64,000 nucleotides of DNA from an uncultured Bacteroidales bacterium. Lineage in GTDB: Bacteria; Bacteroidota; Bacteroidia; Bacteroidales; UBA932. Made by a program: the position numbers and the translations under genes. The notes below the pieces were generated by a model that worked only from the letters and a program-made list of their open reading frames with translations, ran no database searches and was not told where the DNA came from. The stretch covers positions 62,001 through 126,000 of the forward strand of contig CAKUTA010000004.1 in NCBI GenBank assembly GCA_934691625.1, given 5' to 3'. Below are positions 18,345 to 27,935 of this stretch, piece by piece (the stretch's first letter is position 1; each line of letters starts with the position of its first letter).

Positions 18345-19401
18345 CGGATATTTTTACACCAGAAAGACGCGCGAATGTTCCGCTGAGCTCATCCAGTTTC
18401 TGCACATAGCTTATAGTCTCATATCCCTTGAACTTTCCGAGCTTCACTGTGTCGGCGTCCAGTATGGCATCCTCCCTCATATCAGGGATTACAGCCACGA
18501 TATCCTCCCACCTGCTGTGCGGAGCACCTATTGAAGCTGCATAGTTTATGCAGTCCTTGATACGCCCTTCTCCGGCATTATAAGCAGCCAGGGTGAATTT
18601 CATAAGCTCGTTCCGATCTGAAGTATATATCCTGAACATGCTCTGAAGGTGCTTCAGATATTTCACTGCCGTACCTATATTCTCCTCCGGATCCAGCAGA
18701 TTGTCCGCCTCGAACCTGTCCGCCGTGCGCGGCATCATCTGCATCAGCCCTACAGCCCCCCTCTTAGAATGCGCCTCGATACGGAACTGGGATTCCTGCC
18801 AGATAAGTGCCGTCAACATTGTCCTGTCCCATCCAAGCTCGGCAGCATATTTCCCGATAAGCTCGTCATACGGGCTCAACGCCTTGTATGTCCTACCGCT
18901 CCTTGCACGCCCATAAGGTTCGTAAGCCGGGGTAAACCTGGAAACGATATCCTTATGCTGCTCCGACAAGCTGAACCTTGCGAGCCACATATTGATTTCC
19001 TTATGTTCAGCCTTGAGTTCCCCGTTTATGACCCATGTACAGCTGTCCGCAAGGGGCATCGAGGCGAAATATTCCTCATTATAGATCAGGGAATCGGCAA
19101 AAGGCACGACCACAATATCTGCACTTCCCGCATTCAGAGAGTCGAGACACTCCACACCCCCGAGAGAGATGTCCGCCTCCTTTCCCAGCTGCCAGGAGAA
19201 CAATGTAAGCATCTCATACTCATAGCCAGCGACATAATTCATAGGAGAATGTCCATCAGCCGCGATTACACAGCGCAGACAATCCTTCTCGAATGGCTCA
19301 CCATCTATGACCGTCTTCTGCAGAAGAGGTACTCCCACCATCACAATGACAGTAGGAATCATATACCTCAATATTATCTTCAACCTCGTATGAACCCTCA
19401 T
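18322..19401 (-). CDS. MltF-like membrane-bound lytic transglycosylase
   Basis: A 359-residue protein with an N-terminal signal or membrane anchor (about 8-25). A solute-binding-protein-like domain of about 120 residues follows (CVIAADGHSPMNYVAGYEYEML), and then an SLT lytic transglycosylase domain from about 190. The catalytic glutamate lies in WQESQFR near residue 203, with GLMQMMPRTA and AAYNAGEGRI motifs after it. It cleaves peptidoglycan glycan strands, releasing anhydromuropeptides. E. coli MltF is over 500 residues, so the ligand-binding lobe here looks shortened. It converges on, and slightly overlaps, the permease gene. It is a possible supplier of muropeptides for the amino-sugar salvage genes at the window start. 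Confidence 0.88.
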   Translation of the reverse strand: MRVHTRLKIILRYMIPTVIVMVGVPLLQKTVIDGEPFEKDCLRCVIAADGHSPMNYVAGYEYEMLTLFSWQLGKEADISLGGVECLDSLNAGSADIVVVPFADSLIYNEEYFASMPLADSCTWVINGELKAEHKEINMWLARFSLSEQHKDIVSRFTPAYEPYGRARSGRTYKALSPYDELIGKYAAELGWDRTMLTALIWQESQFRIEAHSKRGAVGLMQMMPRTADRFEADNLLDPEENIGTAVKYLKHLQSMFRIYTSDRNELMKFTLAAYNAGEGRIKDCINYAASIGAPHSRWEDIVAVIPDMREDAILDADTVKLGKFKGYETISYVQKLDELSGTFARLSGVKISATAPGQS

Positions 19402-19429
19402 CCGCGTAGGTTTTTAGTTTCTGGTGTTA

Positions 19430-22216
19430 TCAGAAGCCTTCCTGTGAACTCTGGCGTCCTGAACCGAACCCTCCTAGGCCTGACATGCCACCGCCAAGTC
19501 CTGAAGAGCCGGAAGATGACGAGCCGCTTCCGCCGCTGGCATTGCCGACTGACTTGTTACGTGACGGCTGCATATAGAACGGCCAGAATATACCGAGCTT
19601 AAGCGCCCTCTGCGGCCTTATATATCCATGGGCACTGAAATAGTCGGCCCTATCCATAGGCCACCCCATTCCCACATTGACAACCTTGACGAATATGCAG
19701 GCACGTTTCCACTGGATGTTCACAAAAGCATCTATATAAGGGCAATTGCCATATTTCTCCACCTTCTGGTTATAAAACATGCCGAGAGCAGGGCTATATC
19801 CAGGGGCATACCACTTCGTCGTGTATGTGACATTGGCGCCCAGCTGCATCTGCATCACGTTCTTCACCACATTGAACTGCCAGTACCAGCGGGCATTGAG
19901 TGCGACAAGCGGCAGAGGTATGACATCCTCGTCCGATGAGATCTGGAGCAATGCTTGGTTATCGAAATGCAGTCCCCAAAGCTTGAAATTCTTGGTCAAT
20001 GCCACATCCAGCACGCTGACAGCAGAGGAACTCTGCCTTGCCATCGCCAGTCCATCATAATATATATGATTCTTCATCAGCGTCCATCCAGCTGAAAGAT
20101 CCAGCTTCCAGTGAGGAATGCTTATTGAGCCCTGCAGCTCCGTTCTGGAAATCTTGCTGAAGTCATTGTCCCACCTATAATGGTTCGAATAGTAATGCTG
20201 CTGATAGTATTCCGGCTCGTCCAGGCTTGTCCCGAAATGAACATTGAACGACATCGGACTTTTTCTGAAGCGTCTGAAAGGGTAGATGTTGAACCCGGCA
20301 TTGGCATTGATGCCGAAATCATTGATCTCCTTTCCGAGAAACGTATAGTATCCATCAGCATCCCAATGGAAATAGTTCCGGAACTGCCCCTTGGCCCCTC
20401 CGTACAGATACATCGAGTTCCACACGGTATTGCCGCCTTTTGTGAACATATAGCTGTCCGGAGTGAACATATAGTAGTTCAGCAGCTTATCTCCGATTCC
20501 CACATTCAGTGAAGAAACTATCGCATCACTGGACCAAGGCTGAAGCTTTATGAACACCTTGTTCTCGAATTTCATCACACGCAACGAATCCGCGGACGTT
20601 GTCGGGTTTATATAGAAATTGTTCTGATACAGGTTTCTCGCCTCCGTATCATTCAGCCCGATATTGTCCTTGTATATCTTCCTATATGTCGAATACTCGC
20701 TCGTATGCCCGATGAAAGCTGTCGTGATATCCGTATCCAGCGTATCGGCAGCAGTCTTTTCTTCACGCGCCGCCTGCCTCTGCGCAAGCATATCCTCCAT
20801 CGCCAAGATGGCCGTGCTGTCACCGGCTGCAATCACGCTGTCTCGGTACGCATCTTCCTTCTTCAGGACTTTGCGGTCTTGTATCTTACGTATGAAATTG
20901 AACGGAATGCGGTATGTCTGATCCAGGAAGACGGTATTCTTCTTTATCAATGTGGAAGCATCCTTAAGCCTGACATCTATCTCCCTGGAGCCCACTGTAG
21001 TATCCCTTATCCAGAAATTGTCCACAATTCCGCCGTTCTCCCCCTTGGACATCTTGTTATATATGTAGCCGGCATGCATCTGGTACTTCCTGCCAAGATA
21101 ATTGGCGGCAGACATGAAAGTTCTGTTATCAACTTTCTCATTTTCAAGCATTCCGTTAGCTCCGACCCTGTCATATTCGAGTGTGAAATTGAATGACGGG
21201 AATATATTCTGGGTCGTCATGATATGAAGGTCGTTCTCGGCACGCTCGTCATTGGCAAAAAGAGTTCCCCAGTATGCAAGCTCCGTATAAGGGGTCTTGG
21301 TGTTGTACATAGGAGCTGTGTACGGACTATAGGAATAGCACTCGTAAGGCGCATAGAACGAAACACCCTCGCCATTCTTCCTCTTGCTGAAGTTGTATGT
21401 CTGCACAGCGGAACCCACGATTCCAAGATATGACACATTCACATCCTTGCGCATGAACTGATAGTCATTATAATAGTAGTTATATGACGTATCGATGTCG
21501 CGTGGAACGACTTCATTGAAATAACGACCCTTGTTCCAGGTGAATATCCTCTTGTAGAACATCGAGTCAGGAACAGAGAACGTTTCCAGTATCCTTGGCG
21601 TATTCTCCCTGACACTATCCCTGATGGCATTCAGGCTGTCTTTCGCATTCAGTACACTGTCAATCATTTGCTGACGAGCCTTCATCTTCTGCTCGAAGTC
21701 ATATTTCTTCCTTTCCGACTTGTCCAGCGAGGCATACCATTCATTGAACTTGCGTATGGCAGTCTCGGTGGAATCCGCAATATAAAGGGAGTCAAGCTTC
21801 GGCCAGTCGAGGCTGTCGCCTGCCTGCTTCAATGAATCCCTGACAATGACGTGCGTCAGCGAATCCTTAATAGCCACATAGTATTTATATCTGAACGGAT
21901 CGGTATATCTCAATGAATCAGGGACTTTCATCGTATCCCTGGCAGAGATGAACACTTCCGTGCTGTCCAGACCGAGCGTATCGGCTGCGGAGGAATCCGC
22001 TTTCATGCGCTCATACTCGGACCTGAATTTCGTATATATGTTATTATGGTATATGACTGTATCCTGCAGCGATGACTTCATGCCCCAGCCTTCAGCCCAT
22101 GAAAAACCAGCCGCGCCTGCGCGTGATATATCGGCAGCAAAACTCTGCAGAGCGACAATACCTACAAGCAGAGCAGGAAACCATATCCGGGATATCTTCG
22201 ATAAAATGCGTTTCAT
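19430..22216 (-). CDS. Porin_10-type putative outer-membrane porin
   Basis: About 928 residues from the ATG at 22216; an upstream in-frame ATG at 22246 would add ten residues before the signal peptide and is less likely. The signal peptide runs to about residue 28. Residues 40-230 are rich in DSL, DS and RDS repeats, consistent with a periplasmic linker. The remainder is a beta-barrel with many aromatic strand ends and matches the Bacteroidetes 'putative porin' (PF14121) layout. The last 45 residues form an unusual Gly/Ser-rich tail (GGSGSSSSGSSGLGGG). The substrate is unknown. A DUF6562-like lipoprotein lies upstream on the same strand. Confidence 0.8.
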   Translation of the reverse strand: MKRILSKISRIWFPALLVGIVALQSFAADISRAGAAGFSWAEGWGMKSSLQDTVIYHNNIYTKFRSEYERMKADSSAADTLGLDSTEVFISARDTMKVPDSLRYTDPFRYKYYVAIKDSLTHVIVRDSLKQAGDSLDWPKLDSLYIADSTETAIRKFNEWYASLDKSERKKYDFEQKMKARQQMIDSVLNAKDSLNAIRDSVRENTPRILETFSVPDSMFYKRIFTWNKGRYFNEVVPRDIDTSYNYYYNDYQFMRKDVNVSYLGIVGSAVQTYNFSKRKNGEGVSFYAPYECYSYSPYTAPMYNTKTPYTELAYWGTLFANDERAENDLHIMTTQNIFPSFNFTLEYDRVGANGMLENEKVDNRTFMSAANYLGRKYQMHAGYIYNKMSKGENGGIVDNFWIRDTTVGSREIDVRLKDASTLIKKNTVFLDQTYRIPFNFIRKIQDRKVLKKEDAYRDSVIAAGDSTAILAMEDMLAQRQAAREEKTAADTLDTDITTAFIGHTSEYSTYRKIYKDNIGLNDTEARNLYQNNFYINPTTSADSLRVMKFENKVFIKLQPWSSDAIVSSLNVGIGDKLLNYYMFTPDSYMFTKGGNTVWNSMYLYGGAKGQFRNYFHWDADGYYTFLGKEINDFGINANAGFNIYPFRRFRKSPMSFNVHFGTSLDEPEYYQQHYYSNHYRWDNDFSKISRTELQGSISIPHWKLDLSAGWTLMKNHIYYDGLAMARQSSSAVSVLDVALTKNFKLWGLHFDNQALLQISSDEDVIPLPLVALNARWYWQFNVVKNVMQMQLGANVTYTTKWYAPGYSPALGMFYNQKVEKYGNCPYIDAFVNIQWKRACIFVKVVNVGMGWPMDRADYFSAHGYIRPQRALKLGIFWPFYMQPSRNKSVGNASGGSGSSSSGSSGLGGGMSGLGGFGSGRQSSQEGF

Positions 22217-22324
22217 ACAAACTGCAAAGTTAATATTTTTATGCATTTATCAATGCGCCGGCTGCCTGTCCTGTCCCGAATTTTGCAATGCCGCTCATGA
22301 ACAGCAGGCTGTCCCTGGAACACC

Positions 22325-23251
22325 CTACCGGATAGTCACAGGGGTGATGAAGCTGCAGTTCACTGAAGAACAGAGATTCCTTGACACTGGAATATTCATG
22401 TGCGTGGTAGTGGTAAGAAGCCTGCCATGCTTGTCAAATATGCCAACAAGTACAGAGACCGAAGAATCCTCCTCATCCGAGAACATATAGTCGAATCCTA
22501 TATTTGTCATACGCATGTCCGCATCCAGACGCACAGACTTGCTGAACTCGGCACCGGACCGTGTCATACACGTCTCACCTGTCAATGCATTGAAACCTGA
22601 TGGAATACGTCCAGTATAGAATACTGTCGCCGTGCATTCCTCAGGATTTTCACCATCGGCTGATATCTCATTGAGCAGGCTGCTCAGCTCAAACGCATAA
22701 TACTCGCATTTGGAGACGGCTCTTTTCATGGATATTCCGCAGTCCTTGGCGGCTGTTCCCTGTCCGCCTGACACATTGACCTTGACACTCCCGAAGAATG
22801 CATCCTTGAAGTCGTTATTGCCCTTATGCTTTCCAAGAAGCTTTATTTCACGAAGATTGCCGGTATCATAGAAATAATCCGCCGCAGTGCCGGCTTCCAC
22901 GAAATCTGTCCAGACAAAAAACTCATAGCACCCATCCTCCAATGAGATATTCAGTTCCGTATCCGGGTTGAATATATTTTCACCTGTGAATACAAGACGT
23001 CTGACAGGAGTCACGTCTATCACATCATTCTCATTTTTCCTATAAGCTTCTACCGTATATCGAAGATTATAGGTTTTTCCATCGCCCGACCACATGGAAT
23101 TGGCCGAATTAACAGGGCCATTCATGTCCATTCCAAGGTCGAACTCCAATCTCAAGTTAAGTGTTCCGATGTGTTCCGCACTGTCATCTATCGATGTACA
23201 GGATACGGCCAGAAGTATCATCGGCATAGCCAATGTTCCGCAAGTCCTCAT
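22325..23251 (-). CDS. DUF6562-like lipoprotein
   Basis: A 308-residue lipoprotein with lipobox AVSC (cysteine near residue 18). The body is beta-rich. The region YEFFVWTDFVEAGTAADYFY followed by GNLREIKL resembles the DUF6562 domain of Bacteroidetes surface lipoproteins, some of which sit near fimbrial (Mfa2/FimB-type) loci. No fimbrial genes are near. It lies about 110 bases upstream of the porin gene on the same strand and may share its transcript. The family call rests on memory of that domain; function is unknown. Confidence 0.6.
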   Translation of the reverse strand: MRTCGTLAMPMILLAVSCTSIDDSAEHIGTLNLRLEFDLGMDMNGPVNSANSMWSGDGKTYNLRYTVEAYRKNENDVIDVTPVRRLVFTGENIFNPDTELNISLEDGCYEFFVWTDFVEAGTAADYFYDTGNLREIKLLGKHKGNNDFKDAFFGSVKVNVSGGQGTAAKDCGISMKRAVSKCEYYAFELSSLLNEISADGENPEECTATVFYTGRIPSGFNALTGETCMTRSGAEFSKSVRLDADMRMTNIGFDYMFSDEEDSSVSVLVGIFDKHGRLLTTTTHMNIPVSRNLCSSVNCSFITPVTIR

Positions 23252-23305
23252 AATGCTGTGTTTTTAGACTTTCGCGACCCTTCACGGGCCGGCATCAATC
23301 AGATC

Positions 23306-23392
23306 ATGGTAATTCAATGTACGGCTAAAAAGTTGTTTAAATTTATTAAACAGCTTCAAAAAGCTGGCGATTGGCCTTTACTGGAGATCTAA
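23306..23392 (+). pseudogene. Possible 5' remnant of a DUF6933-like gene
   Basis: A 28-codon frame starting MVIQCTAKKLFKFIK and ending at TAA. The opening resembles what I recall of DUF6933 proteins (IQCT-KKLL start, full length near 150-170 residues). Nothing downstream continues the family. It may be a truncated remnant or a chance match. Confidence 0.25.
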
Positions 23393-23547
23393 TGATTATA
23401 TATACTATTACTATCCAGATGCTGTCTGCATACCTCCGTATTCACGAAATAATGACAGCAGCCTCATTTCACTTGCAAAGGTAATCATTTCTTTTTACTT
23501 TCAAAGCGTTTTATATAAAAAACTTTAACTTTTCAATCACTTACAAT

Positions 23548-23592
23548 AAAAAAGTGTTAGAATTTCAAAACGAAACCTAACACTTTTTTATA
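23548..23592 (-). terminator. Bidirectional terminator after the TPR gene
   Basis: A 13-bp perfect stem AAAAAAGTGTTAG with its complement at 23577-23589. A-tract and T-tract flank both sides, so it can stop transcription from either direction. It lies about 40 bases past the TPR gene stop. Confidence 0.8.
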
Positions 23593-23629
23593 ATTTATTA
23601 AATTTAACAGAAGCCTCTGGAAAGGACTG

Positions 23630-24562
23630 TTATTTCTTGTCCAGATACTCCAGACGCGCTTTTGCAGAAAGTTTCTCGCTCTCGGAAGTTCCATATTTTT
23701 CCAGAAGAGGGAGGTATTTCTTCTCCAGCTTGACATTTCCGGAATTGCGGGCAAGGATGATTATATTCTTGATAGCCGTGATATCGTCACCCTTCAGCTT
23801 AAGAACTTTGGTATAATATTTAAGCGCAGTCTTGTCATCATGCTTCACCACCAGATAATAAGAACCAAGATTATCCAGGAACAGGACATCAGACGGCTGG
23901 TACGACAGCATTGTCTCCGACAGGTTCCTGAACGCTTCATAAGACACTGGCGAGGCATACCTGAAGAACAGATAGCAGTATTCCTGGACAGCTGCGGAGA
24001 AGAAAGCCTCGTCCACCTTATCAATGCCAGGGTACACCCATGCAGGATGCTGCGTCTCATTATATATTATGAGGGAGCGAAGATCTGAAAGAGCCATGTC
24101 AGGGCTCTCCTTCTCGTAGCTGATAAGTGACGCCACCTTGAGAAGACGCAGGTCAAGCCTGTCAGGATTCAGCTGGATGGCCTTCCCTATGGCTTTCTGA
24201 GCCTCTCCGAACAAGTCATCATCATAGAAATATTCCTGGAAATAATTGACATTCTTCCCGGTGCTGTCCTTCAGCGTAAGTATAGGCTGCTCCCCCAGAA
24301 AGCGCTTCTGATCCTTCTGCACGACAGAGGCAGTCCTGGATTTATCCAGATAATACGAGAATTTTCCCGAAAGCATCTCCGTGTCATCAGGATAGGCTGC
24401 CGCCCATCTGTTCAGCAGTGTCTCTATCCCTACGCCTGAGAGTCCAAGTTTCGAGACAAGAAGCTGATAACGGTCGTTGAATTCTTTCGCCGATGGTGTC
24501 TGCGCCATCAATGCCGCTGCAGAGAATACAGCTGCGGCCATCAGTGTCAATAATCTACGCAT
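23630..24562 (-). CDS. Secreted tetratricopeptide-repeat protein
   Basis: About 310 residues from the ATG at 24562, which begins a clear signal peptide (RRLLTLMAAAVFSAAALMAQ). A longer frame starts inside the upstream gene at 24658 and would spoil that signal, so the later start is chosen. The mature protein is all-helical, with TPR-like units at about 75-150 and 200-290 (FLDNLGSYYLVVKHDDKTAL, then YYTKVLKLKGDD). TPR proteins act as scaffolds; no partner is evident. It follows the rRNA methyltransferase by 5 bases and ends the pyrE run. Confidence 0.8.
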   Translation of the reverse strand: MRRLLTLMAAAVFSAAALMAQTPSAKEFNDRYQLLVSKLGLSGVGIETLLNRWAAAYPDDTEMLSGKFSYYLDKSRTASVVQKDQKRFLGEQPILTLKDSTGKNVNYFQEYFYDDDLFGEAQKAIGKAIQLNPDRLDLRLLKVASLISYEKESPDMALSDLRSLIIYNETQHPAWVYPGIDKVDEAFFSAAVQEYCYLFFRYASPVSYEAFRNLSETMLSYQPSDVLFLDNLGSYYLVVKHDDKTALKYYTKVLKLKGDDITAIKNIIILARNSGNVKLEKKYLPLLEKYGTSESEKLSAKARLEYLDKK

Positions 24563-24567
24563 GTCTG

Positions 24568-25974
24568 TCAAATGTTCATCCGGATACGCCGGTTCTGCGG
24601 ATGCAGATTGTTGCAGCGGTTTCCGAGGTTTTTCACGAAGCCCAGAGGATGCCCGCAATACTTCAACAGGATAATCCCCTTCTCTGCTCCGGTCAATGTC
24701 AATGTATCTTTATGAAGGAAGGCAAGTGCCTGTTCCCTGGTCACTTCCACATAAGGAAAGGCTCCTTCTCCAAGCATGATGCTCAATGCCATGTCAGCAT
24801 CCGGGACAATGTCCCTGCCCTTAAGCAGTCCGACCGCCGTTCCGCGCAGAAGCGGATGCAGGTATTCAAGATGGCTGATTTCAGGCTCCAGCTCCGCCGG
24901 GACAGCTATAATCATGCCGCCTTTCATGGAAACGGATACACGTGAGGTGAACCATCCGCATATTCTTTCCCTGACATCCTTCGGAACGGATGCTTCGCCC
25001 ATGTTCCTGCCCCTGTCTAGCTTCAGACCAATGCGGACATCTTCATCACCGGATTTTCTCAATGCCGCGCAATACTGTCCCTCACCAGGCACCAGGCCAG
25101 GAATCAGGCTGCAGCCGCATGACGTGTTCAGAATCCCCTGGTGAGAGTCCGCAATATCCACGACATCCGCACCAAGTGAAGACGCGCACCATTCCACATT
25201 GCAGTCATTCTCCATCCTGTTGAAAGTGCATGTGGAATATACCATAAACCCTCCTGGTGCAAGTGCCGGCCAGACATCCGCAAGAATACGGCGTTGCCGA
25301 GCCTGACATAAGGCCACATTGTCAGCGGACCACTGGGCGACAGCCTCCTCGTCTTTTCTGAACATACCTTCACCGGAGCAAGGAACATCAGCCACGATAA
25401 TATCGAACCACCCCCGCATAGAGGAAAACGCCCTCGGGTCAGCCGATGTCACCACCACTGACGGATCGCCCCATATACCGGCATTATCAGCCAGGACTGT
25501 AACCCTCTGCCTCATTATCTCATTGGAGACCAGAAGCCATGACCGGCAGCCGGACATTCTGAGAGACGCCGCGATATCCGTGGTCTTGCCACCTGGCGCC
25601 GCACAAAGATCCAGGACACGCAGCGGACGCGCATTGTCATGAGCCTCAAGCACCTGCCCTAGAATCCTGCGGAACACGTTGCCGACAAACATTGCCGACG
25701 AATCCTGAACATAATAGCAGCCGGCATGCATGAGCGGATCCAATGTGAATACGGGACGTTCCGGCAGAAAGAAGCCGCACGGGCTCCAAGGCACAGGCGA
25801 GACAGCCATGCCGGCAATCTGTCCTGCTGCCATGTCCCAAGGCTGCTTTACTTTAGACGGATTAAGCCGTATGGATACTGACGCAGGACCGGACAATGCT
25901 TCCAGAGCGACGCGGGCATTGCATTCCCCCGCCGCCTCGGCAAGATATTCGGCAAAAATCGGATTAATCACCAT
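24568..25974 (-). CDS. RsmF/NOL1-type rRNA (cytosine-C5) methyltransferase
   Basis: A 468-residue SAM-dependent methyltransferase of the RsmB/RsmF/NSUN family. The SAM-binding motif is LDLCAAPGGKTT. Both catalytic cysteines are present: the PC motif in VADVPCSGEGMF near residue 196 and the TC motif in YSTCTFNR near 250. The C-terminal 160 residues look like the pre-PUA/PUA part of RsmF, which methylates C1407 of 16S rRNA in E. coli. The exact target here is not proven. It follows the SRPBCC gene by 8 bases in the pyrE run. Confidence 0.9.
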   Translation of the reverse strand: MVINPIFAEYLAEAAGECNARVALEALSGPASVSIRLNPSKVKQPWDMAAGQIAGMAVSPVPWSPCGFFLPERPVFTLDPLMHAGCYYVQDSSAMFVGNVFRRILGQVLEAHDNARPLRVLDLCAAPGGKTTDIAASLRMSGCRSWLLVSNEIMRQRVTVLADNAGIWGDPSVVVTSADPRAFSSMRGWFDIIVADVPCSGEGMFRKDEEAVAQWSADNVALCQARQRRILADVWPALAPGGFMVYSTCTFNRMENDCNVEWCASSLGADVVDIADSHQGILNTSCGCSLIPGLVPGEGQYCAALRKSGDEDVRIGLKLDRGRNMGEASVPKDVRERICGWFTSRVSVSMKGGMIIAVPAELEPEISHLEYLHPLLRGTAVGLLKGRDIVPDADMALSIMLGEGAFPYVEVTREQALAFLHKDTLTLTGAEKGIILLKYCGHPLGFVKNLGNRCNNLHPQNRRIRMNI

Positions 25975-25982
25975 CCGGGCTA

Positions 25983-26456
25983 TCAGTTTTTCCCGAAGCC
26001 TGACGGTTTCATTCCTTCAGGAAACATCGAGGGGTCAATGCCTTCGGGCATCTTGCCCTCCGCCATGTCCGCTACCGCTTCCACCATCTTATCGACAGCA
26101 TCCTTCAGCTTCGAGCCGAGCAGCATCTTCATCATGAAGTTCAGATCCGCCTCTATGTCTATATGGAAGTCTGTGCTGTCAGGATTGCCGCCGTCGGCAT
26201 CGAAACAGATATTTATTGTGAACTGGAACGGAGCCCCGTCATCCTTATATGTTATCCTGGAATACGGCGTCCTGTCCTGCACCCGGATTCCCACATTGAA
26301 GCCCTGTATAGTGGCATGAATAGTGTCATAGTCAGCCTCTACGCCCTGCTTCTTGTCTTCAGGGAGCATCGCCACGAAATTGCGCATGTCGGAAAACGGC
26401 ATATACAGCATATACGGCGCACGCGCCACTGACCTGTGCTTGCTTTTAATCTCCAT
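25983..26456 (-). CDS. SRPBCC/polyketide-cyclase-like protein
   Basis: A 157-residue protein beginning MEIKSKHRSVARAP, with a pattern of alternating strands and a long C-terminal helix (LKDAVDKMVEAVADMAEG) typical of the SRPBCC helix-grip fold. Members bind hydrophobic ligands or act as cyclases, but no ligand is known for this subfamily. It sits directly after pyrE (12 bases) and before rsmF. I recall the same pyrE-SRPBCC pairing in other Bacteroidales. Function unknown. Confidence 0.7.
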   Translation of the reverse strand: MEIKSKHRSVARAPYMLYMPFSDMRNFVAMLPEDKKQGVEADYDTIHATIQGFNVGIRVQDRTPYSRITYKDDGAPFQFTINICFDADGGNPDSTDFHIDIEADLNFMMKMLLGSKLKDAVDKMVEAVADMAEGKMPEGIDPSMFPEGMKPSGFGKN

Positions 26457-26468
26457 AGCAGAAATACA

Positions 26469-27107
26469 TTAGCGTCCCCATTCAGAAGGATTCTTACGCC
26501 ACTCGTGCAGAAGTTCCTTTGCAGCTGAAGATATATATCCGGTCTCGCTTGCAACTTCCACAAGTGCCGAATAGTTGGACAAGGTATCTAGTCTTACCTT
26601 CTCCTCCTCGAAACGCTGTGCGGCTATATCGAATCCGTATGTGAAGATTGCCACCATGCCCAGGACTTCTGCTCCGGCATCGCGGAGAGCTTTGACAGCC
26701 GCGATGCTGCTCATTCCAGTGGAGACAAGATCCTCTATGACAACGACCTTACGTCCTTTCTCCAGTTCCCCTTCAATCTGCGAGCCTGTTCCATGGTCCT
26801 TAGGTTTCGGACGGACATACACAAACGGTTTCTTCATCCTGTCTGCAGCAAGCACACCATGAGCAATGGCGCCCGTAGCCACACCGGCTACAACTTCAGC
26901 TTCAGGATACAGGGTCACGGCCTTCTCTGCCAGCCACTCTGCCACCTGGGCTCGAAGCTCCGGGTGAGAAAGGATTCTGCGGTTGTCGCAATATATCGGG
27001 GAATGCCATCCTGACGCCCATGTGAAAGGCTCCTGAGGGCGAAGAAGGACTGCGCGGATATCCATCAGGGATTTCGCAAGTCTCTTGTCAACTGATACTT
27101 CGTTCAT
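26469..27107 (-). CDS. pyrE: Orotate phosphoribosyltransferase
   Basis: A 212-residue enzyme that joins orotate to PRPP to give OMP in de novo pyrimidine synthesis. The PRPP-binding signature is clear: VVVIEDLVSTGMSS near residues 120-133. The flexible-loop segment is RPKPKDHGTGSQIEG. Length is normal. It is preceded on the same strand by a Nudix gene with a 52-base gap and followed by the SRPBCC gene. No other pyrimidine gene is in the window except the uridine kinase at 36 kb. Confidence 0.95.
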   Translation of the reverse strand: MNEVSVDKRLAKSLMDIRAVLLRPQEPFTWASGWHSPIYCDNRRILSHPELRAQVAEWLAEKAVTLYPEAEVVAGVATGAIAHGVLAADRMKKPFVYVRPKPKDHGTGSQIEGELEKGRKVVVIEDLVSTGMSSIAAVKALRDAGAEVLGMVAIFTYGFDIAAQRFEEEKVRLDTLSNYSALVEVASETGYISSAAKELLHEWRKNPSEWGR

Positions 27108-27159
27108 ATCTGATTATGTTAAACTGTAGCGGTGTCTGTACCGCGATCTGTCAGCAAAT

Positions 27160-27804
27160 TTAGCCATTTTTCGGAACAATGCAACCGGAGCTGTGCTGCT
27201 TCGCATTCAGGAACACTTCCTTTATGGAAGGGTACGTATTTTTCAGAAATGGAGGAAGGCTGGATCTGGCGACCCATGCTGCACGAGTTATATCCTCTTC
27301 TGTCTGAGGGGTAAGGTCAACTGGATTCATATAGTTCATGTGATACCACCATGTATGCTTCAGATGCCACAGGCCATTTCTGAAATAGCAATGGTCTGTG
27401 ATACAGATAAGCTCTCCAAGCTCCAGTTCGTCCACGCCTGTCTCTTCCTGGACCTCGCGAAGGGCCGTGACACTGATATCCTCCCCGGCCTCCTGATGTC
27501 CTTTCGGCAGATCCCAGAGACCGTCTCTGCGTATCAGCAGATAGTCTCCTCTTCTGTTGGAGACCAGGCCGCCGGCTGCATTGACCTCCTTGAACTCCTC
27601 ACATACGTGCCGGTAGCATTGATCAGGCTCGTCCGACGGTATGTATATGCGCTCCAGAGTGGACGAGTTCTCGAACATCTTCACCAGATGCCCGATATCC
27701 GGCCGGCTGCCGGCATGGAACTCCACAGCGTTGGGATCCGTCAATGCCGACTCCTCCGGTCTGCAGATGACTATAGCCCTCCAGTCAAAATATATCTTAT
27801 GCAT
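27160..27804 (-). CDS. Nudix hydrolase
   Basis: A 214-residue protein if started at MHKIYFD (27804); an ATG six codons upstream is possible but less conserved in my memory of the family. Residues about 80-190 hold a Nudix domain with the full box G-H-Q-E-A-G-E-x7-R-E-V-Q-E-E-T-G-V. The first 70 residues are a separate N-terminal region. Such enzymes hydrolyse nucleoside diphosphates linked to other moieties; the substrate here is unknown. It appears to head the pyrE run. Confidence 0.88.
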   Translation of the reverse strand: MHKIYFDWRAIVICRPEESALTDPNAVEFHAGSRPDIGHLVKMFENSSTLERIYIPSDEPDQCYRHVCEEFKEVNAAGGLVSNRRGDYLLIRRDGLWDLPKGHQEAGEDISVTALREVQEETGVDELELGELICITDHCYFRNGLWHLKHTWWYHMNYMNPVDLTPQTEEDITRAAWVARSSLPPFLKNTYPSIKEVFLNAKQHSSGCIVPKNG

Positions 27805-27935
27805 TTGCAACCTCTTTATCATGCAAACTTAATAAAAAATCATAGTATTTTCCCGAAATTTTCAATTATGATGAAACAAACAGGATTTTTTTTCGTATAT
27901 ATATTAGTTTGGCTTTATTTATAAATAGAAGTACA

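Larger units (their letters stand above)
23252..23629. other. AT-rich intergenic stretch
   Basis: Between the start of the DUF6562-like gene and the end of the TPR gene, both on the minus strand. It contains a possible 28-codon gene remnant (23306-23392, plus strand) and a terminator hairpin (23548-23589). Nothing else coding is visible. Confidence 0.6.

Noticed and set aside
24563..24658. Longer start for the TPR protein at 24658
   Set aside because: The added residues come from the upstream gene's frame and would mask the signal peptide that begins at 24562.
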